A program made the position numbers and the translations under genes. The notes beneath the pieces were generated by a model. That model saw nothing but the letters and a program-made list of their open reading frames with translations, was not told where the DNA came from and did not search any database. DNA of 28,753 bases from Actinomycetota bacterium (lineage in GTDB: Bacteria > Actinomycetota > Actinomycetes > Nanopelagicales > Nanopelagicaceae). Shown piece by piece: positions 1 through 7,992 of this stretch (positions are counted from its first letter, which is position 1; each line of letters opens with the position of its first letter). The stretch lies in assembly GCA_010028225.1 (NCBI GenBank), contig RGOY01000001.1, forward strand, positions 1 through 28,753, written 5' to 3'.

Positions 1-1091
1 GCGCGGAAATCGATGTTGTTCGTTCGAAGAGCGACTCGCGCAAACTTTGCATATCCGTATGCATCTTCCACTGTGACACGACCACCAGTGAGAATGGCAG
101 CGCGATTGACGCTCAATCCCTCTGCCGCAGCACTAAGCGCTTCAGGCCATGACGCTTCGCGAAGTTGACCACTCTCATCTCTAATCATCGGGGCAGTGAT
201 GCGATCTTGCTGGGCATACTTGAAAGCCCAACGTCCCTTGTCGCAATTCCACTCTTCATTGACCGATGGGTCATCGCCGGCAAGACGACGAAGAGTCTTG
301 CCTCGCCTGACATCGCTTCTCATATCGCAACCCGATGCACAATGCTCGCAAGCCGAGGAGGTGGAGACGAGATCAAATGGTCGTGCACGGAAACGGTAAG
401 AAGCTCCGGTCAATGCGCCGACTGGGCAGATTTGCACTGTATTTCCAGAGAAATATGACTCAAATGGCTCTTTCTCATAGATACCTACTTGTTGCAAAGC
501 ACCGCGTTCGTTGAGTGTGATGAATGGATCTCCTGCAATCTGATCGGAGAATCTGGTGCAACGAGCACAGAGAATGCAACGCTCACGATCTAAAAGAACT
601 TGTGAGGAGATATTGATCGGCTTCTCAAAAGTTCGCTTCTTGCCTTCATACCGTGACTCACCGCGACCATTAGACATCGCCTGATTTTGTAGTGGACATT
701 CGCCGCCCTTGTCGCAGACTGGGCAATCGAGTGGGTGGTTGATAAGTAGAAGTTCCATCACGCCTTGCTGCGCTTTATCTGCGACCGCAGAGGTCAGTTG
801 AGTATTGACGACCATTCCTGGCTCAACCGGAATGGTGCAAGATGCCTGAGGCTTGGGAAACTTACGGCCATTCACTTCAATCTCAACTAAGCATTGCCGG
901 CATGCACCAACGGGATCAAGAAGTGGATGATCGCAGAAGCGAGGAATCTGAATTCCAAGTCGTTCGGCAGCACGGATGACGAGAGTCCCTTTAGGAACGG
1001 TTACTTCAAAACCATCAATGGTGAGCGTAACCATCTCAACAGCACTCTCTATCTCACCCGAGTTTGTGCGATTGACTTCTTGGATACTCAT
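1..1091 (-). CDS. nuoG: NADH-quinone oxidoreductase subunit G, C-terminus cut by window edge
   Basis: Peripheral-arm subunit of complex I that carries the iron-sulfur chain from the NADH site towards the quinone. The 363 visible codons read without a stop. An N-terminal [2Fe-2S] ferredoxin domain has Cys53, 64, 67 and 85. The His-Cys3 cluster motif follows (His119, Cys123, 126, 132, around CPVCDKGGECPLQNQ), then a [4Fe-4S] set (Cys172, 175, 178, 222). A further four-Cys set (Cys248, 251, 255, 283) matches the N7 cluster at the start of the molybdopterin-like domain. Most of that domain lies beyond base 1. The ATG overlaps the nuoF stop in an ATGA junction, so translation is probably coupled. 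Family identity is very secure; total length cannot be judged. Confidence 0.96.
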   Translation of the reverse strand, partial: MSIQEVNRTNSGEIESAVEMVTLTIDGFEVTVPKGTLVIRAAERLGIQIPRFCDHPLLDPVGACRQCLVEIEVNGRKFPKPQASCTIPVEPGMVVNTQLTSAVADKAQQGVMELLLINHPLDCPVCDKGGECPLQNQAMSNGRGESRYEGKKRTFEKPINISSQVLLDRERCILCARCTRFSDQIAGDPFITLNERGALQQVGIYEKEPFESYFSGNTVQICPVGALTGASYRFRARPFDLVSTSSACEHCASGCDMRSDVRRGKTLRRLAGDDPSVNEEWNCDKGRWAFKYAQQDRITAPMIRDESGQLREASWPEALSAAAEGLSVNRAAILTGGRVTVEDAYGYAKFARVALRTNNIDFR

Positions 1092-2392
1092 CTGGCACCT
1101 GCGCGTTCGAAAATCGTTGAAGCTGCAGGATCGAATGGACAGCCACCATTGCTCAAATGTTCGAGGTATTCCGCCCTGAAGTATTGGAGCGAGGAGATGA
1201 TTGGACTTGCTGCACCATCAGCGAGAGCGCAGAAAGATCGACCCATGATGTTGTCGCAGAGATCGAGCAACTTATCGAGATCCTCTGGTTTGCCCTCACC
1301 ATTCTCAAGGTTCTTGAGCGCCTGAACCAACCACCAGGTTCCCTCGCGGCAGGGTGTGCACTTTCCGCATGATTCATGCTTATAAAACTCGGTCCAGCGA
1401 AGGACAGCACGAAGAACGCATGTTGTCTCATCGAAGATCTGAAGCGCTTTCGTTCCAAGCATCGAACCGGCTGCTGCGACGCCTTCATAATCCAAAGGCG
1501 TATCAAGATGCGCATCGGTAAACATCGGTGTCGAAGAACCGCCAGGCGTCCAGAACTTCAAGCGATGTCCGGCCCTGATTCCGCCAGCCATATCGATTAA
1601 TTCACGGAGAGTGATTCCTAGTGGTGCTTCGAATTGTCCGGGATTCTTCACATGTCCAGAGAGTGAATAAAGCGTGTAACCCTTGGATTTCTCGGTCCCC
1701 ATCGAAGCAAACCATTGCGCACCTTTTTCGATGATCGAAGGAACAGATGCGATTGACTCGACATTGTTGACCACCGTTGGACGTGCATACAGTCCCGCAA
1801 TCGCGGGGAATGGCGGGCGAAGTCTTGGTTGTCCACGAAATCCTTCGAGTGAGTCAAGTAGCGCTGTCTCTTCGCCACAGATGTAGGCACCTGCACCAAC
1901 ATGAAGGACGAGTTCGAGATCAAAACCTTTACCTCGGATGTTCTTTCCGAGCAGACCATCCTTATAAGCATCTTCGATTGCTTGTTGTACTCGGCGAATC
2001 ACATGCGTTACTTCACCACGAATATAGATGAATGCATGATTGGCTCGAATTGCATAGGAAGCGATGATGACGCCCTCGATCAAGACATGAGGATTTGCGA
2101 GAAGAAGTGGTGTGTCTTTGCATGTGCCTGGCTCTGACTCATCTGCATTGACGACGAGGTAATGTTCTTTGTTATCTCCTTGTGGGATAAAGCCCCACTT
2201 CATGCCTGTTGGGAATCCTGCGCCACCTCGTCCACGAAGACCAGAGTCTTTGACCATCTGGATGATGGAATCTGGCTCCATAGAAAGGGCCTTTTCGACT
2301 GCTTTATAGCCACCATTTCGCTTATATCCAGCGATGGTGAATGAATCTTTCTGATCCCAGAAAGCGGAGAGAACTGGCGTCAAGGCGCTCAT
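1088..2392 (-). CDS. nuoF: NADH-quinone oxidoreductase subunit F (NADH/FMN-binding)
   Basis: NADH dehydrogenase subunit of complex I: it binds NADH and FMN and holds the first [4Fe-4S] cluster (N3). The protein has 434 residues, normal for the family. The glycine-rich GLRGRGGAGFPTG stretch at about 51-63 and NADESEPGTCKD at 82-93 form the NADH/FMN pocket. GAGAYICGEETALL is at about 166-179. The C-terminal cluster ligands are Cys342, 345 and 348 in SCGKCTPCREG plus Cys388. The ATG overlaps the nuoE stop by 4 nt (ATGA), and its own stop overlaps the nuoG start in the same way. It lies in the contiguous nuoA-G operon. No anomaly seen. Confidence 0.98.
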   Translation of the reverse strand: MSALTPVLSAFWDQKDSFTIAGYKRNGGYKAVEKALSMEPDSIIQMVKDSGLRGRGGAGFPTGMKWGFIPQGDNKEHYLVVNADESEPGTCKDTPLLLANPHVLIEGVIIASYAIRANHAFIYIRGEVTHVIRRVQQAIEDAYKDGLLGKNIRGKGFDLELVLHVGAGAYICGEETALLDSLEGFRGQPRLRPPFPAIAGLYARPTVVNNVESIASVPSIIEKGAQWFASMGTEKSKGYTLYSLSGHVKNPGQFEAPLGITLRELIDMAGGIRAGHRLKFWTPGGSSTPMFTDAHLDTPLDYEGVAAAGSMLGTKALQIFDETTCVLRAVLRWTEFYKHESCGKCTPCREGTWWLVQALKNLENGEGKPEDLDKLLDLCDNIMGRSFCALADGAASPIISSLQYFRAEYLEHLSNGGCPFDPAASTIFERAGAR

Positions 2393-3027
2393 CTATTCTC
2401 CCCCGCTTTACCGTGAGCAATCTTCAAACCAAGGAGAGTCGGTTCTCCAGCCTGCACACCCTCACCTGCAAGACCATCATTGAAACCAGCAAGAACTGCC
2501 GATGCCTCTTTCCAACTCACGAGTCGATTTGGTCCACGAGTTGGCGCTGGGGGATTTCCTTGGCGCATTGCATCAACAAGATTCTTCGCGCTCTCTGGCG
2601 TCTGGTTGTCATAAAACTCCCAGTTCGCCATGACCACTGGCGCGTAGTCACATGCGGCATTGCACTCAATATGTTCTACCGAGACCTTGCCGTCAGAGGT
2701 GACACCATCATTTTCTATCTCAAGATGTTCAAGCAGAGACTTATAAATTTCATCGCCGCCCATAATGGCACAGAGCGTGTTGGTGCAGACACCTACATGA
2801 TATTGACCGACAGGTTTTCGCTTGTACTGCGTGTAGAAGGTAGCGACTGCATTTACTTCTGCAGTCTCAAGTTGCAACTTCTCGGCAATCGTCTCAATTC
2901 CTTCTTCTGTGACGTAACCATCGATTGATTGCACGTAGTGAAGAAGTGGCATGATGGCAGAGCGTGATCTCGGATATCGTGCGATGATTTTTGACATGGC
3001 ATCAAAGTGAGTTTCGTTGAATGGCAT
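2389..3027 (-). CDS. nuoE: NADH-quinone oxidoreductase subunit E
   Basis: Thioredoxin-fold subunit of the NADH-oxidising module of complex I, carrying the off-pathway [2Fe-2S] cluster N1a. It has 212 residues. The four cluster cysteines are visible as Cys81 and Cys86 (CTNTLC) and Cys122 and Cys126 (CNAAC). The N-terminal helical part (about 10-70) has the usual family pattern, including ATFYTQY. The C-terminal 60 residues after the last cysteine (proline- and glycine-rich) are longer than in the shortest homologues, as I recall for actinobacterial NuoE. The ATG shares one base with the nuoD stop (TAATG), and its stop overlaps the nuoF start. Confidence 0.97.
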   Translation of the reverse strand: MPFNETHFDAMSKIIARYPRSRSAIMPLLHYVQSIDGYVTEEGIETIAEKLQLETAEVNAVATFYTQYKRKPVGQYHVGVCTNTLCAIMGGDEIYKSLLEHLEIENDGVTSDGKVSVEHIECNAACDYAPVVMANWEFYDNQTPESAKNLVDAMRQGNPPAPTRGPNRLVSWKEASAVLAGFNDGLAGEGVQAGEPTLLGLKIAHGKAGENR

Positions 3028-4376
3028 TAGCGATCAACACCACCCATCACAGGATCAATCGATGCAACAGCAGCAACAACATCAGCGACTTGGCCACCTT
3101 CGACCATGGCCGAGGTTGATTGCAGGTTGTTAAACGATGGCTCGCGGAAGTGAACTCGATAGGGCCGGGTACCACCATCACTCACAAGATGAACGCCTAG
3201 CTCGCCGCGAGGTGATTCCACGGCTGTATAGACCTGCCCTGCTGGTACTCGAAATCCTTCAGTAACCAGTTTGAAGTGATGGATCAGCGCTTCCATCGAT
3301 TCGCCCATGATGTTTCGAATATGCTCGAGTGAGTTACCTAGTCCATCGCCGCCAAGAGCAAGTTGGGCGGGCCAGGCAATCTTCTTATCAGCGACCATCA
3401 CGGGCGCACCCTCTAACTTCTCAAGTCTTGTAACGCATTGTTCAATGATTCGAAGTGATTGCTCGAGTTCGCCCATACGAATCAAGAATCTGCCGTAACT
3501 ATCTCCGGAATTGGCAGTGACTACATCGAATTCGTAATTCTCGTATCCGCAATAGGGCTGAGTCTTTCGAAGGTCCCACGGAAGTCCTGTTGCTCGAAGA
3601 ACTGGACCTGTGACACCAAGTGTGGTGCAACCAGCGAGATCGAGATAACCGACATCTTTCGTTCGCTTCACCCAAATCGAATTTCCAATCAAGAGCTTCT
3701 CATTGTCTTTGAAATTCTTTCGAAGTTCCGCCACTGTTTCACGAATCTTTGTTAGCGATCCTTGAGGTAGATCTTGCGCGACGCCACCTGGTCGGACATA
3801 AGCCATATTCATCCGAAGCCCTGAGATCGCTTCGAAGATATCAAGAACTTTTTCGCGCTCACGGAAGGCGAAGAGCATTGGCGAGAGCGCACCGAGCTCA
3901 AGAGCGCCAGTTCCAAGTGCGACCATGTGAGATGAGATTCGATTGAACTCCATCATCATGACGCGGATGACTGTTGCACGCTCTGGGATATCTTCAGTGA
4001 CGCCAAGCAACTTCTCGACGCCAAGACAATATGCGGTCTCATTGAAGATTGGCGCTAGGTAATCCATTCGGGTAACAAAGGTGACGCCTTGAGTCCAGGT
4101 GCGAAATTCGCAGTTCTTTTCAATGCCAGTGTGCAGATATCCGATACCGCAACGACATTCGGTGACCGTCTCGCCTTCAAGTTCCAACATCAGACGAAGC
4201 ACCCCGTGAGTTGAAGGATGTTGTGGACCCATATTGACGACGACGCGCTCTTCCTTGCTCTCACCGATCTCGGTTGCGATCTGATCCCAGTCACCACCTG
4301 TAACTGAATAAACCGTTCCTTCGGTTGTCTCGCGCGATGATGCATAAGGATCGTAGGTAGCGTTGAAGGTACTCAT
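3027..4376 (-). CDS. nuoD: NADH-quinone oxidoreductase subunit D (49 kDa)
   Basis: Connecting-module subunit of complex I that, with NuoB, forms the quinone-reduction site. It has 449 residues, typical of actinobacterial NuoD. MGPQHPSTHGVLR starts at about residue 49 and is the hallmark quinone-site loop. It is followed by GYLHTGIEK and RMDYLAPIFNE. The C-terminus VEGGQVADVVAAVASIDPV has the usual ending before the terminal GGVDR. It abuts nuoC directly, with the nuoC TAA immediately before this ATG. It overlaps nuoE by one base, so the order C-D-E is kept in one transcript. No missing key residues noticed. Confidence 0.98.
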   Translation of the reverse strand: MSTFNATYDPYASSRETTEGTVYSVTGGDWDQIATEIGESKEERVVVNMGPQHPSTHGVLRLMLELEGETVTECRCGIGYLHTGIEKNCEFRTWTQGVTFVTRMDYLAPIFNETAYCLGVEKLLGVTEDIPERATVIRVMMMEFNRISSHMVALGTGALELGALSPMLFAFREREKVLDIFEAISGLRMNMAYVRPGGVAQDLPQGSLTKIRETVAELRKNFKDNEKLLIGNSIWVKRTKDVGYLDLAGCTTLGVTGPVLRATGLPWDLRKTQPYCGYENYEFDVVTANSGDSYGRFLIRMGELEQSLRIIEQCVTRLEKLEGAPVMVADKKIAWPAQLALGGDGLGNSLEHIRNIMGESMEALIHHFKLVTEGFRVPAGQVYTAVESPRGELGVHLVSDGGTRPYRVHFREPSFNNLQSTSAMVEGGQVADVVAAVASIDPVMGGVDR

Positions 4377-5027
4377 TTAGCGGTACGACCTTCGTTGATC
4401 CGGTGGTGGAATTACAGCGCCCTTGTACTCGACTTCGATTCCACCGAGTGGATAATCCTTACGTTGCGGATGGCCGGGCCAGTCATCTGGCATCAAGATG
4501 CGAGTAAGAGCTGGATGACCATCGAAGATGATTCCGAACATGTCGTAGGTTTCACGCTCGTTCCAGCTATTTCCGGCCCAAACCTCAACAAGAGAAGGAA
4601 TGTGTGGATCTGAATCTGGCGCTGAAACTTCTAGACGAATCCGTCGATTATTGGTCATCGAAAGAAGTGGGTAGATAGCGTGAAGTTCGCGCCCCTTCTC
4701 ATCGGGATAGTGAACTCCGCTGACACCGAGGCAATACTCGAATCTGAGTGAAGGGGTATCTCGAAGAATTCTTGCTACTTCAACTAACCGCTCACGTTTG
4801 ATGTGAAGAGTTAACTCACCGCGATCTACAACAACACGTTCCACAGCATCGGAAAAAAGCGGATAAGCGCGTTCCAATTCGTCAGCGACTTCATCGAAGT
4901 AAGAACCATAAGGACGCTCACTTGATCCTGGTCTTACAGCTGAGCGAACTAATCCGCCATATCCAGATGTATCACCCGTGCCCTTGACGCCAAACATCCC
5001 GCTATCAAGCTCATTTACGTCACTCAC
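4377..5027 (-). CDS. nuoC: NADH-quinone oxidoreductase subunit C (30 kDa)
   Basis: Subunit of the complex I connecting module; it carries no cofactor and packs against NuoD. It has 216 residues. The conserved block is ERETYDMFGIIFDGHPALTR (about 156-175), followed by ILMPDDWPGHPQRKDYPL, the signature of this family. The N-terminal 40 residues are variable, as usual. The start codon is GTG and overlaps the nuoB stop as GTGA, which fixes the start and suggests coupled translation. It is a separate gene here, not fused to nuoD as in enterobacteria. Its TAA stop lies directly against the nuoD ATG. Confidence 0.97.
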   Translation of the reverse strand: MSDVNELDSGMFGVKGTGDTSGYGGLVRSAVRPGSSERPYGSYFDEVADELERAYPLFSDAVERVVVDRGELTLHIKRERLVEVARILRDTPSLRFEYCLGVSGVHYPDEKGRELHAIYPLLSMTNNRRIRLEVSAPDSDPHIPSLVEVWAGNSWNERETYDMFGIIFDGHPALTRILMPDDWPGHPQRKDYPLGGIEVEYKGAVIPPPDQRRSYR

Positions 5028-5578
5028 GCCAATAATCCCTTCATTTGCAGGGTTGGCGTCGCAGCAAGCGCTGCTGCTTCAGCAGCTTTCGCTACCTCTT
5101 GGCGATTGACACCGAGTTTCGAATTCTTGATCTTCTCATGGAGCTTGATAATCGCATCCATCAACATCTCGGGCCGTGGCGGGCAACCAGGAAGATAAAT
5201 ATCTACTGGGACAACATGGTCAACGCCCTGCACGATTGCATAGTTATTGAACATTCCACCAGATGAAGCACATGCGCCCATCGAGAGCACCCATTTTGGA
5301 TCTGCCATCTGATCATAAATTTGGCGGAGAACAGGTGCCATCTTGTTCGAGACTCGACCTGCGACGATCATCAAATCTGCTTGGCGTGGCGAAGCTCGGA
5401 AGACTTCCATACCAAAACGCGCAAGGTCATAACGTCCACCGCCAACAGCCATCATCTCGATTGCACAACATGCAAGACCAAATGTTGCTGGCCAGAGCGA
5501 GTTTCGACGCATGTAGTTGGCTAGACCTTCTACAGTGGTAAGTAGAAACCCACTCGGTAATTTCTCTTCGATACCCAT
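5024..5578 (-). CDS. nuoB: NADH-quinone oxidoreductase subunit B
   Basis: Carries cluster N2, the last iron-sulfur cluster before quinone in complex I. It has 184 residues. The tandem cysteines Cys37-Cys38 in FGLACCAIEMM, Cys103 in GACASSGG and Cys132 in LPGCPPRPE are all present, as needed for N2. The start ATG abuts the nuoA TAA stop, and the stop overlaps the nuoC GTG. The last 40 residues (alanine-rich, about 150-184) are a family-typical variable tail. Confidence 0.98.
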   Translation of the reverse strand: MGIEEKLPSGFLLTTVEGLANYMRRNSLWPATFGLACCAIEMMAVGGGRYDLARFGMEVFRASPRQADLMIVAGRVSNKMAPVLRQIYDQMADPKWVLSMGACASSGGMFNNYAIVQGVDHVVPVDIYLPGCPPRPEMLMDAIIKLHEKIKNSKLGVNRQEVAKAAEAAALAATPTLQMKGLLA

Positions 5579-5938
5579 TTAGTCCCACTCCAATCCACCG
5601 CGGCGCCAGACATAGAGATAGGCGACGAAGATGGTCGAGATGAAGAGCGCCATTTCCACCAATCCGAAGACTCCGAGTTCATCAAAGGTCACAGCCCAGG
5701 GATAGAGGAAGACAATTTCAATATCGAAGATGATGAAGAGCATCGCGGTAAGGAAGTACTTGACCGGAAATCGTCCACCACCTTGTGCCTGTGGACTTGG
5801 CTCTATTCCGCACTCATATGCATCAGCCTTCGCGCGGTTGTAACGCTTAGGGCCAGTAAGTGCTCCAGCTACGAGTGAGATCAATCCGAACCCGAATCCG
5901 ACCGCGAAAACGGCGATGATCGGCACGTAGGGGTTCAC
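5579..5938 (-). CDS. nuoA: NADH-quinone oxidoreductase subunit A
   Basis: Small membrane subunit of complex I, 119 residues with three predicted transmembrane segments (about 4-27, 62-83 and 91-112). The conserved loop YECGIEP lies at about 41-47, and FPVKYFLTAMLFIIFDIE precedes and forms the second segment. The start is GTG. No in-frame ATG lies upstream, and the GTG gives the expected N-terminus. A TAGGAT box sits 8 nt upstream, so the transcript may be leaderless or nearly so; the AGGA inside it could instead act as a ribosome binding site. It is the first nuo gene in the run and follows menG by 44 bases. Confidence 0.96.
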   Translation of the reverse strand: MNPYVPIIAVFAVGFGFGLISLVAGALTGPKRYNRAKADAYECGIEPSPQAQGGGRFPVKYFLTAMLFIIFDIEIVFLYPWAVTFDELGVFGLVEMALFISTIFVAYLYVWRRGGLEWD

Positions 5939-5946
5939 AAGGGGTC

Positions 5947-5952
5947 ATCCTA
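5947..5952 (-). promoter_or_regulatory. Candidate -10 box of the nuo operon
   Basis: TAGGAT on the minus strand, followed by 8 nt and then the nuoA GTG. This fits the actinobacterial TANNNT -10 consensus with transcription starting 1-2 nt before the start codon. No clear -35 is seen. The embedded AGGA could alternatively be a Shine-Dalgarno sequence for nuoA read through from menG. Confidence 0.4.
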
Positions 5953-5982
5953 AATGGGGGTATTGAGAGGGAGAAATCGGGA

Positions 5983-6670
5983 TTACTTGCGGGCGGTGTG
6001 AACTGCGACAACCCCGAAGGTGAGATTCTCCCAACGGACCTCTCGCCACCCACTCTTTGCCATGATTTCAGCAAGATCTGCTTGATTCGGCCATGCAATG
6101 ATCGACTCAGCGAGATAGTCATAGGCCTCTGGATTGTGAGTGAAGATTCGAGCGACTCTCGGTAATAACCGCATCAGATACTTGAGATAGATAGAGCGAG
6201 ATTCGTGATGTCGGATGAGAGAACTCGACGACATAGATTGATCCGCTCTCCTTCGTTACACGAAGCGCCTCACTTAATGCTTTTGATATGTCATGAGTAT
6301 TTCGAAGTCCGAAGGAAATAGTCGTGACATCGAACGTTGAATTTGCAAACCCAAGTGCGAGGGCATCCCCATGGATGAAAGTAATCTCAGGTCGAAGTCG
6401 CCTGCCTTCTTCCAACATTCCTTCTGAGAAATCAAGTGCAGTTACATCTGCCCCGGCCTTGGCAAGCGGCGCACTTGACGCGCCAGTGCCTGCAGCAATA
6501 TCGAGAATCTTCATTCCAGGTTTCGGGGAAATCAGCTTGGTCACACTATTTCGCCAACGCTTGGTTTGGCCAAGGCTCAATAGATCATTAAGCAGGTCAT
6601 AGCGACGAGCGACGCGGTCGAACATGCGTGAGACATCATCAGGTTCTTTGTTGAGATCCGCTCGAGTCAC
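5983..6670 (-). pseudogene. menG: Demethylmenaquinone methyltransferase, interrupted by one frameshift
   Basis: SAM-dependent methyltransferase (UbiE/MenG family) for the last step of menaquinone synthesis. Two reading frames together give the full protein. The N-terminal frame starts at the GTG at 6670 (MTRADLNKEP, then MFDRVARRYDLLN) and includes the SAM motif LDIAAGTG and ALDFSEGML. It is homologous up to FSHPTS near 6206. The C-terminal frame resumes with YLKYLMRLLPRVARIF, then NPEAYDYLAESIIAWP, and ends at the TAA at 5983. The switch lies between 6190 and 6211. Dropping one base or restoring two would join the halves. Both halves keep clean family sequence, so this is either a sequence error or a very recent mutation. 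The first frame alone would stop at 6119 with an unrelated tail. It diverges from menF and precedes nuoA. Confidence 0.85.
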
Positions 6671-6689
6671 CTTCCCATCTTTGTCGGGC

Positions 6690-6695
6690 TAGGCT
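6690..6695 (+). promoter_or_regulatory. Candidate -10 box for menF within a short inverted repeat
   Basis: TAGGCT in the 51-base gap between divergent menG and menF. It lies inside an inverted repeat GGCTA-(5 nt)-TAGCC at 6687-6701. Transcription from about 6702 would give a leader of about 20 nt to the TTG or 41 nt to the GTG at 6743. The repeat could be an operator or chance. No -35 is evident. Confidence 0.3.
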
Positions 6696-6721
6696 GTAGC
6701 CACAAATCGAAGCGCTCAACA

Positions 6722-7975
6722 TTGAAGAACTTTGGGGAAATCGTGAAGCAAAAGGTGCGAAGTGAAGTGCTCACCGATGCTCCTTCCCTTATAGATGTGA
6801 GCTGGCAAGCGGGCCCCGAATCTGAACCACTCGCGTGGATCAAGGGTGAGGAGGGGCTAATTGGATTTGGCGAGTACGCGCGAATCCAAGTACAAGGCCG
6901 TGACCGTTTCGCACGTGCTCGAGATTGGTGGCAGAGCAAACTTCGAGACTTCGAAATCCATAACAATGTCCATGGATCAGGGACTGGGCCAATTCTCTTT
7001 GCATCATTCTCCTTTGATGAGAAAGAACCTTCTTATCTAGTGATCCCTCGCGTTGTGGTCGGGCGACGTGGCGAAAAGAGATGGATTACCTGGATCGGCC
7101 ATGAAAGTGAGCCAGCACTGCAACACCTCGACCCACGAGCAACCCCCATAGAGATTGAATGGAAAGGTTGGAACGGAGACCTTTGGCGAAGTCGAGTCTC
7201 AGAACTCATCAATCGAATAAAAGGGGGAAGTGTTGAGAAAGTTGTCCTTGCTCGGTCGTTAGATGGAAGCGCATCTAAACCGCTCAGCTCACGACGAATA
7301 CTTAAACTTCTTCATCAACAATATCCAACGACCTGGTCTTTCCTTCATACTGGACTGATTGGCGCAACACCCGAACTTCTTGTACGTCTCAGCAAATCGA
7401 TGATTACTTCTCGAGTCCTTGCGGGGACTATCAAACGGACCGGGGATGACGAGCGCGACTTATCACTTGCTGCATCGCTTGCTAGATCATCTAAGGATCT
7501 TGAAGAGCACGAGTATGCAGTCCGCTCAGTTGCTGATGCGATTTCACCTATCTGTTCATCGATCAATGCGCCTGAATCTCCCTTTGTCTTGCATCTGGCT
7601 AATGTGATGCATCTTGCGACTGACGTAACTGGAGTTCTCAACGACTCGGCAAATCCCCCTGACATTCTCGACGCTCTTGAGCGACTACATCCGTCAGCAG
7701 CAGTCTGCGGAACTCCGCGCGATAAAGCGCAAGCAGCAATAGAAGAGGTGGAGGGATCGATGCGTGGCCGCTACGCAGGTCCAGTCGGCTGGATTGATAT
7801 CAGAATGGATGGGGAATTCGGCATTGCTTTGAGATGTGGACAGATTGATGAAAGTAAGCGCCAGATAAGGATCTATGCCGGTTGTGGCATCGTCGCAGGT
7901 TCTGACCCTGATGATGAATATGCCGAGAGCGAGGCCAAGTTACTGCCGATGCGCTCTGCTCTTGCTGCTCATTAA
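6722..7975 (+). CDS. menF: Isochorismate synthase
   Basis: Converts chorismate to isochorismate, the entry into menaquinone synthesis. The chorismate-binding fold fills the C-terminal two thirds. VEKVVLARS at 171-179 contains the catalytic lysine (Lys173). GATPELLVRLS is at 214-224 and AGTIKRTGDDERD at 234-246. EEHEYAV at 261-267 includes metal-ligand glutamates, followed by LHPSAAVCGTPRDKA (322-336) and EGSMRGRYAGPVGW (344-357). Residue numbers count from the TTG at 6722 (417 aa). An in-frame GTG at 6743 has a better upstream GGGGA and may be the true start (410 aa). An EntC-type role in siderophore synthesis is possible for the family, but the setting among men genes argues for MenF. It converges on menD with 17 bases between stops. 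Confidence 0.93.
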   Translation: MKNFGEIVKQKVRSEVLTDAPSLIDVSWQAGPESEPLAWIKGEEGLIGFGEYARIQVQGRDRFARARDWWQSKLRDFEIHNNVHGSGTGPILFASFSFDEKEPSYLVIPRVVVGRRGEKRWITWIGHESEPALQHLDPRATPIEIEWKGWNGDLWRSRVSELINRIKGGSVEKVVLARSLDGSASKPLSSRRILKLLHQQYPTTWSFLHTGLIGATPELLVRLSKSMITSRVLAGTIKRTGDDERDLSLAASLARSSKDLEEHEYAVRSVADAISPICSSINAPESPFVLHLANVMHLATDVTGVLNDSANPPDILDALERLHPSAAVCGTPRDKAQAAIEEVEGSMRGRYAGPVGWIDIRMDGEFGIALRCGQIDESKRQIRIYAGCGIVAGSDPDDEYAESEAKLLPMRSALAAH

Positions 7976-7992
7976 TTTCTGAATTGCACTAG

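Noticed and set aside
894..1325. 143-codon open frame on the plus strand
   Set aside because: It is antisense to the nuoF/nuoG junction and reads as low-similarity sequence.
2341..2928. 195-codon open frame on the plus strand
   Set aside because: It is antisense to nuoE and the nuoF start, has no recognisable domain, and the minus-strand genes are certain.
6119..6205. Continuation of the first menG frame as a genuine alternative C-terminus
   Set aside because: The residues after FSHPTS in this frame are unrelated to MenG, while the other frame restores the family C-terminus precisely.
7976..7992. Terminator between convergent menF and menD
   Set aside because: The 17 bases contain no inverted repeat or T-run.
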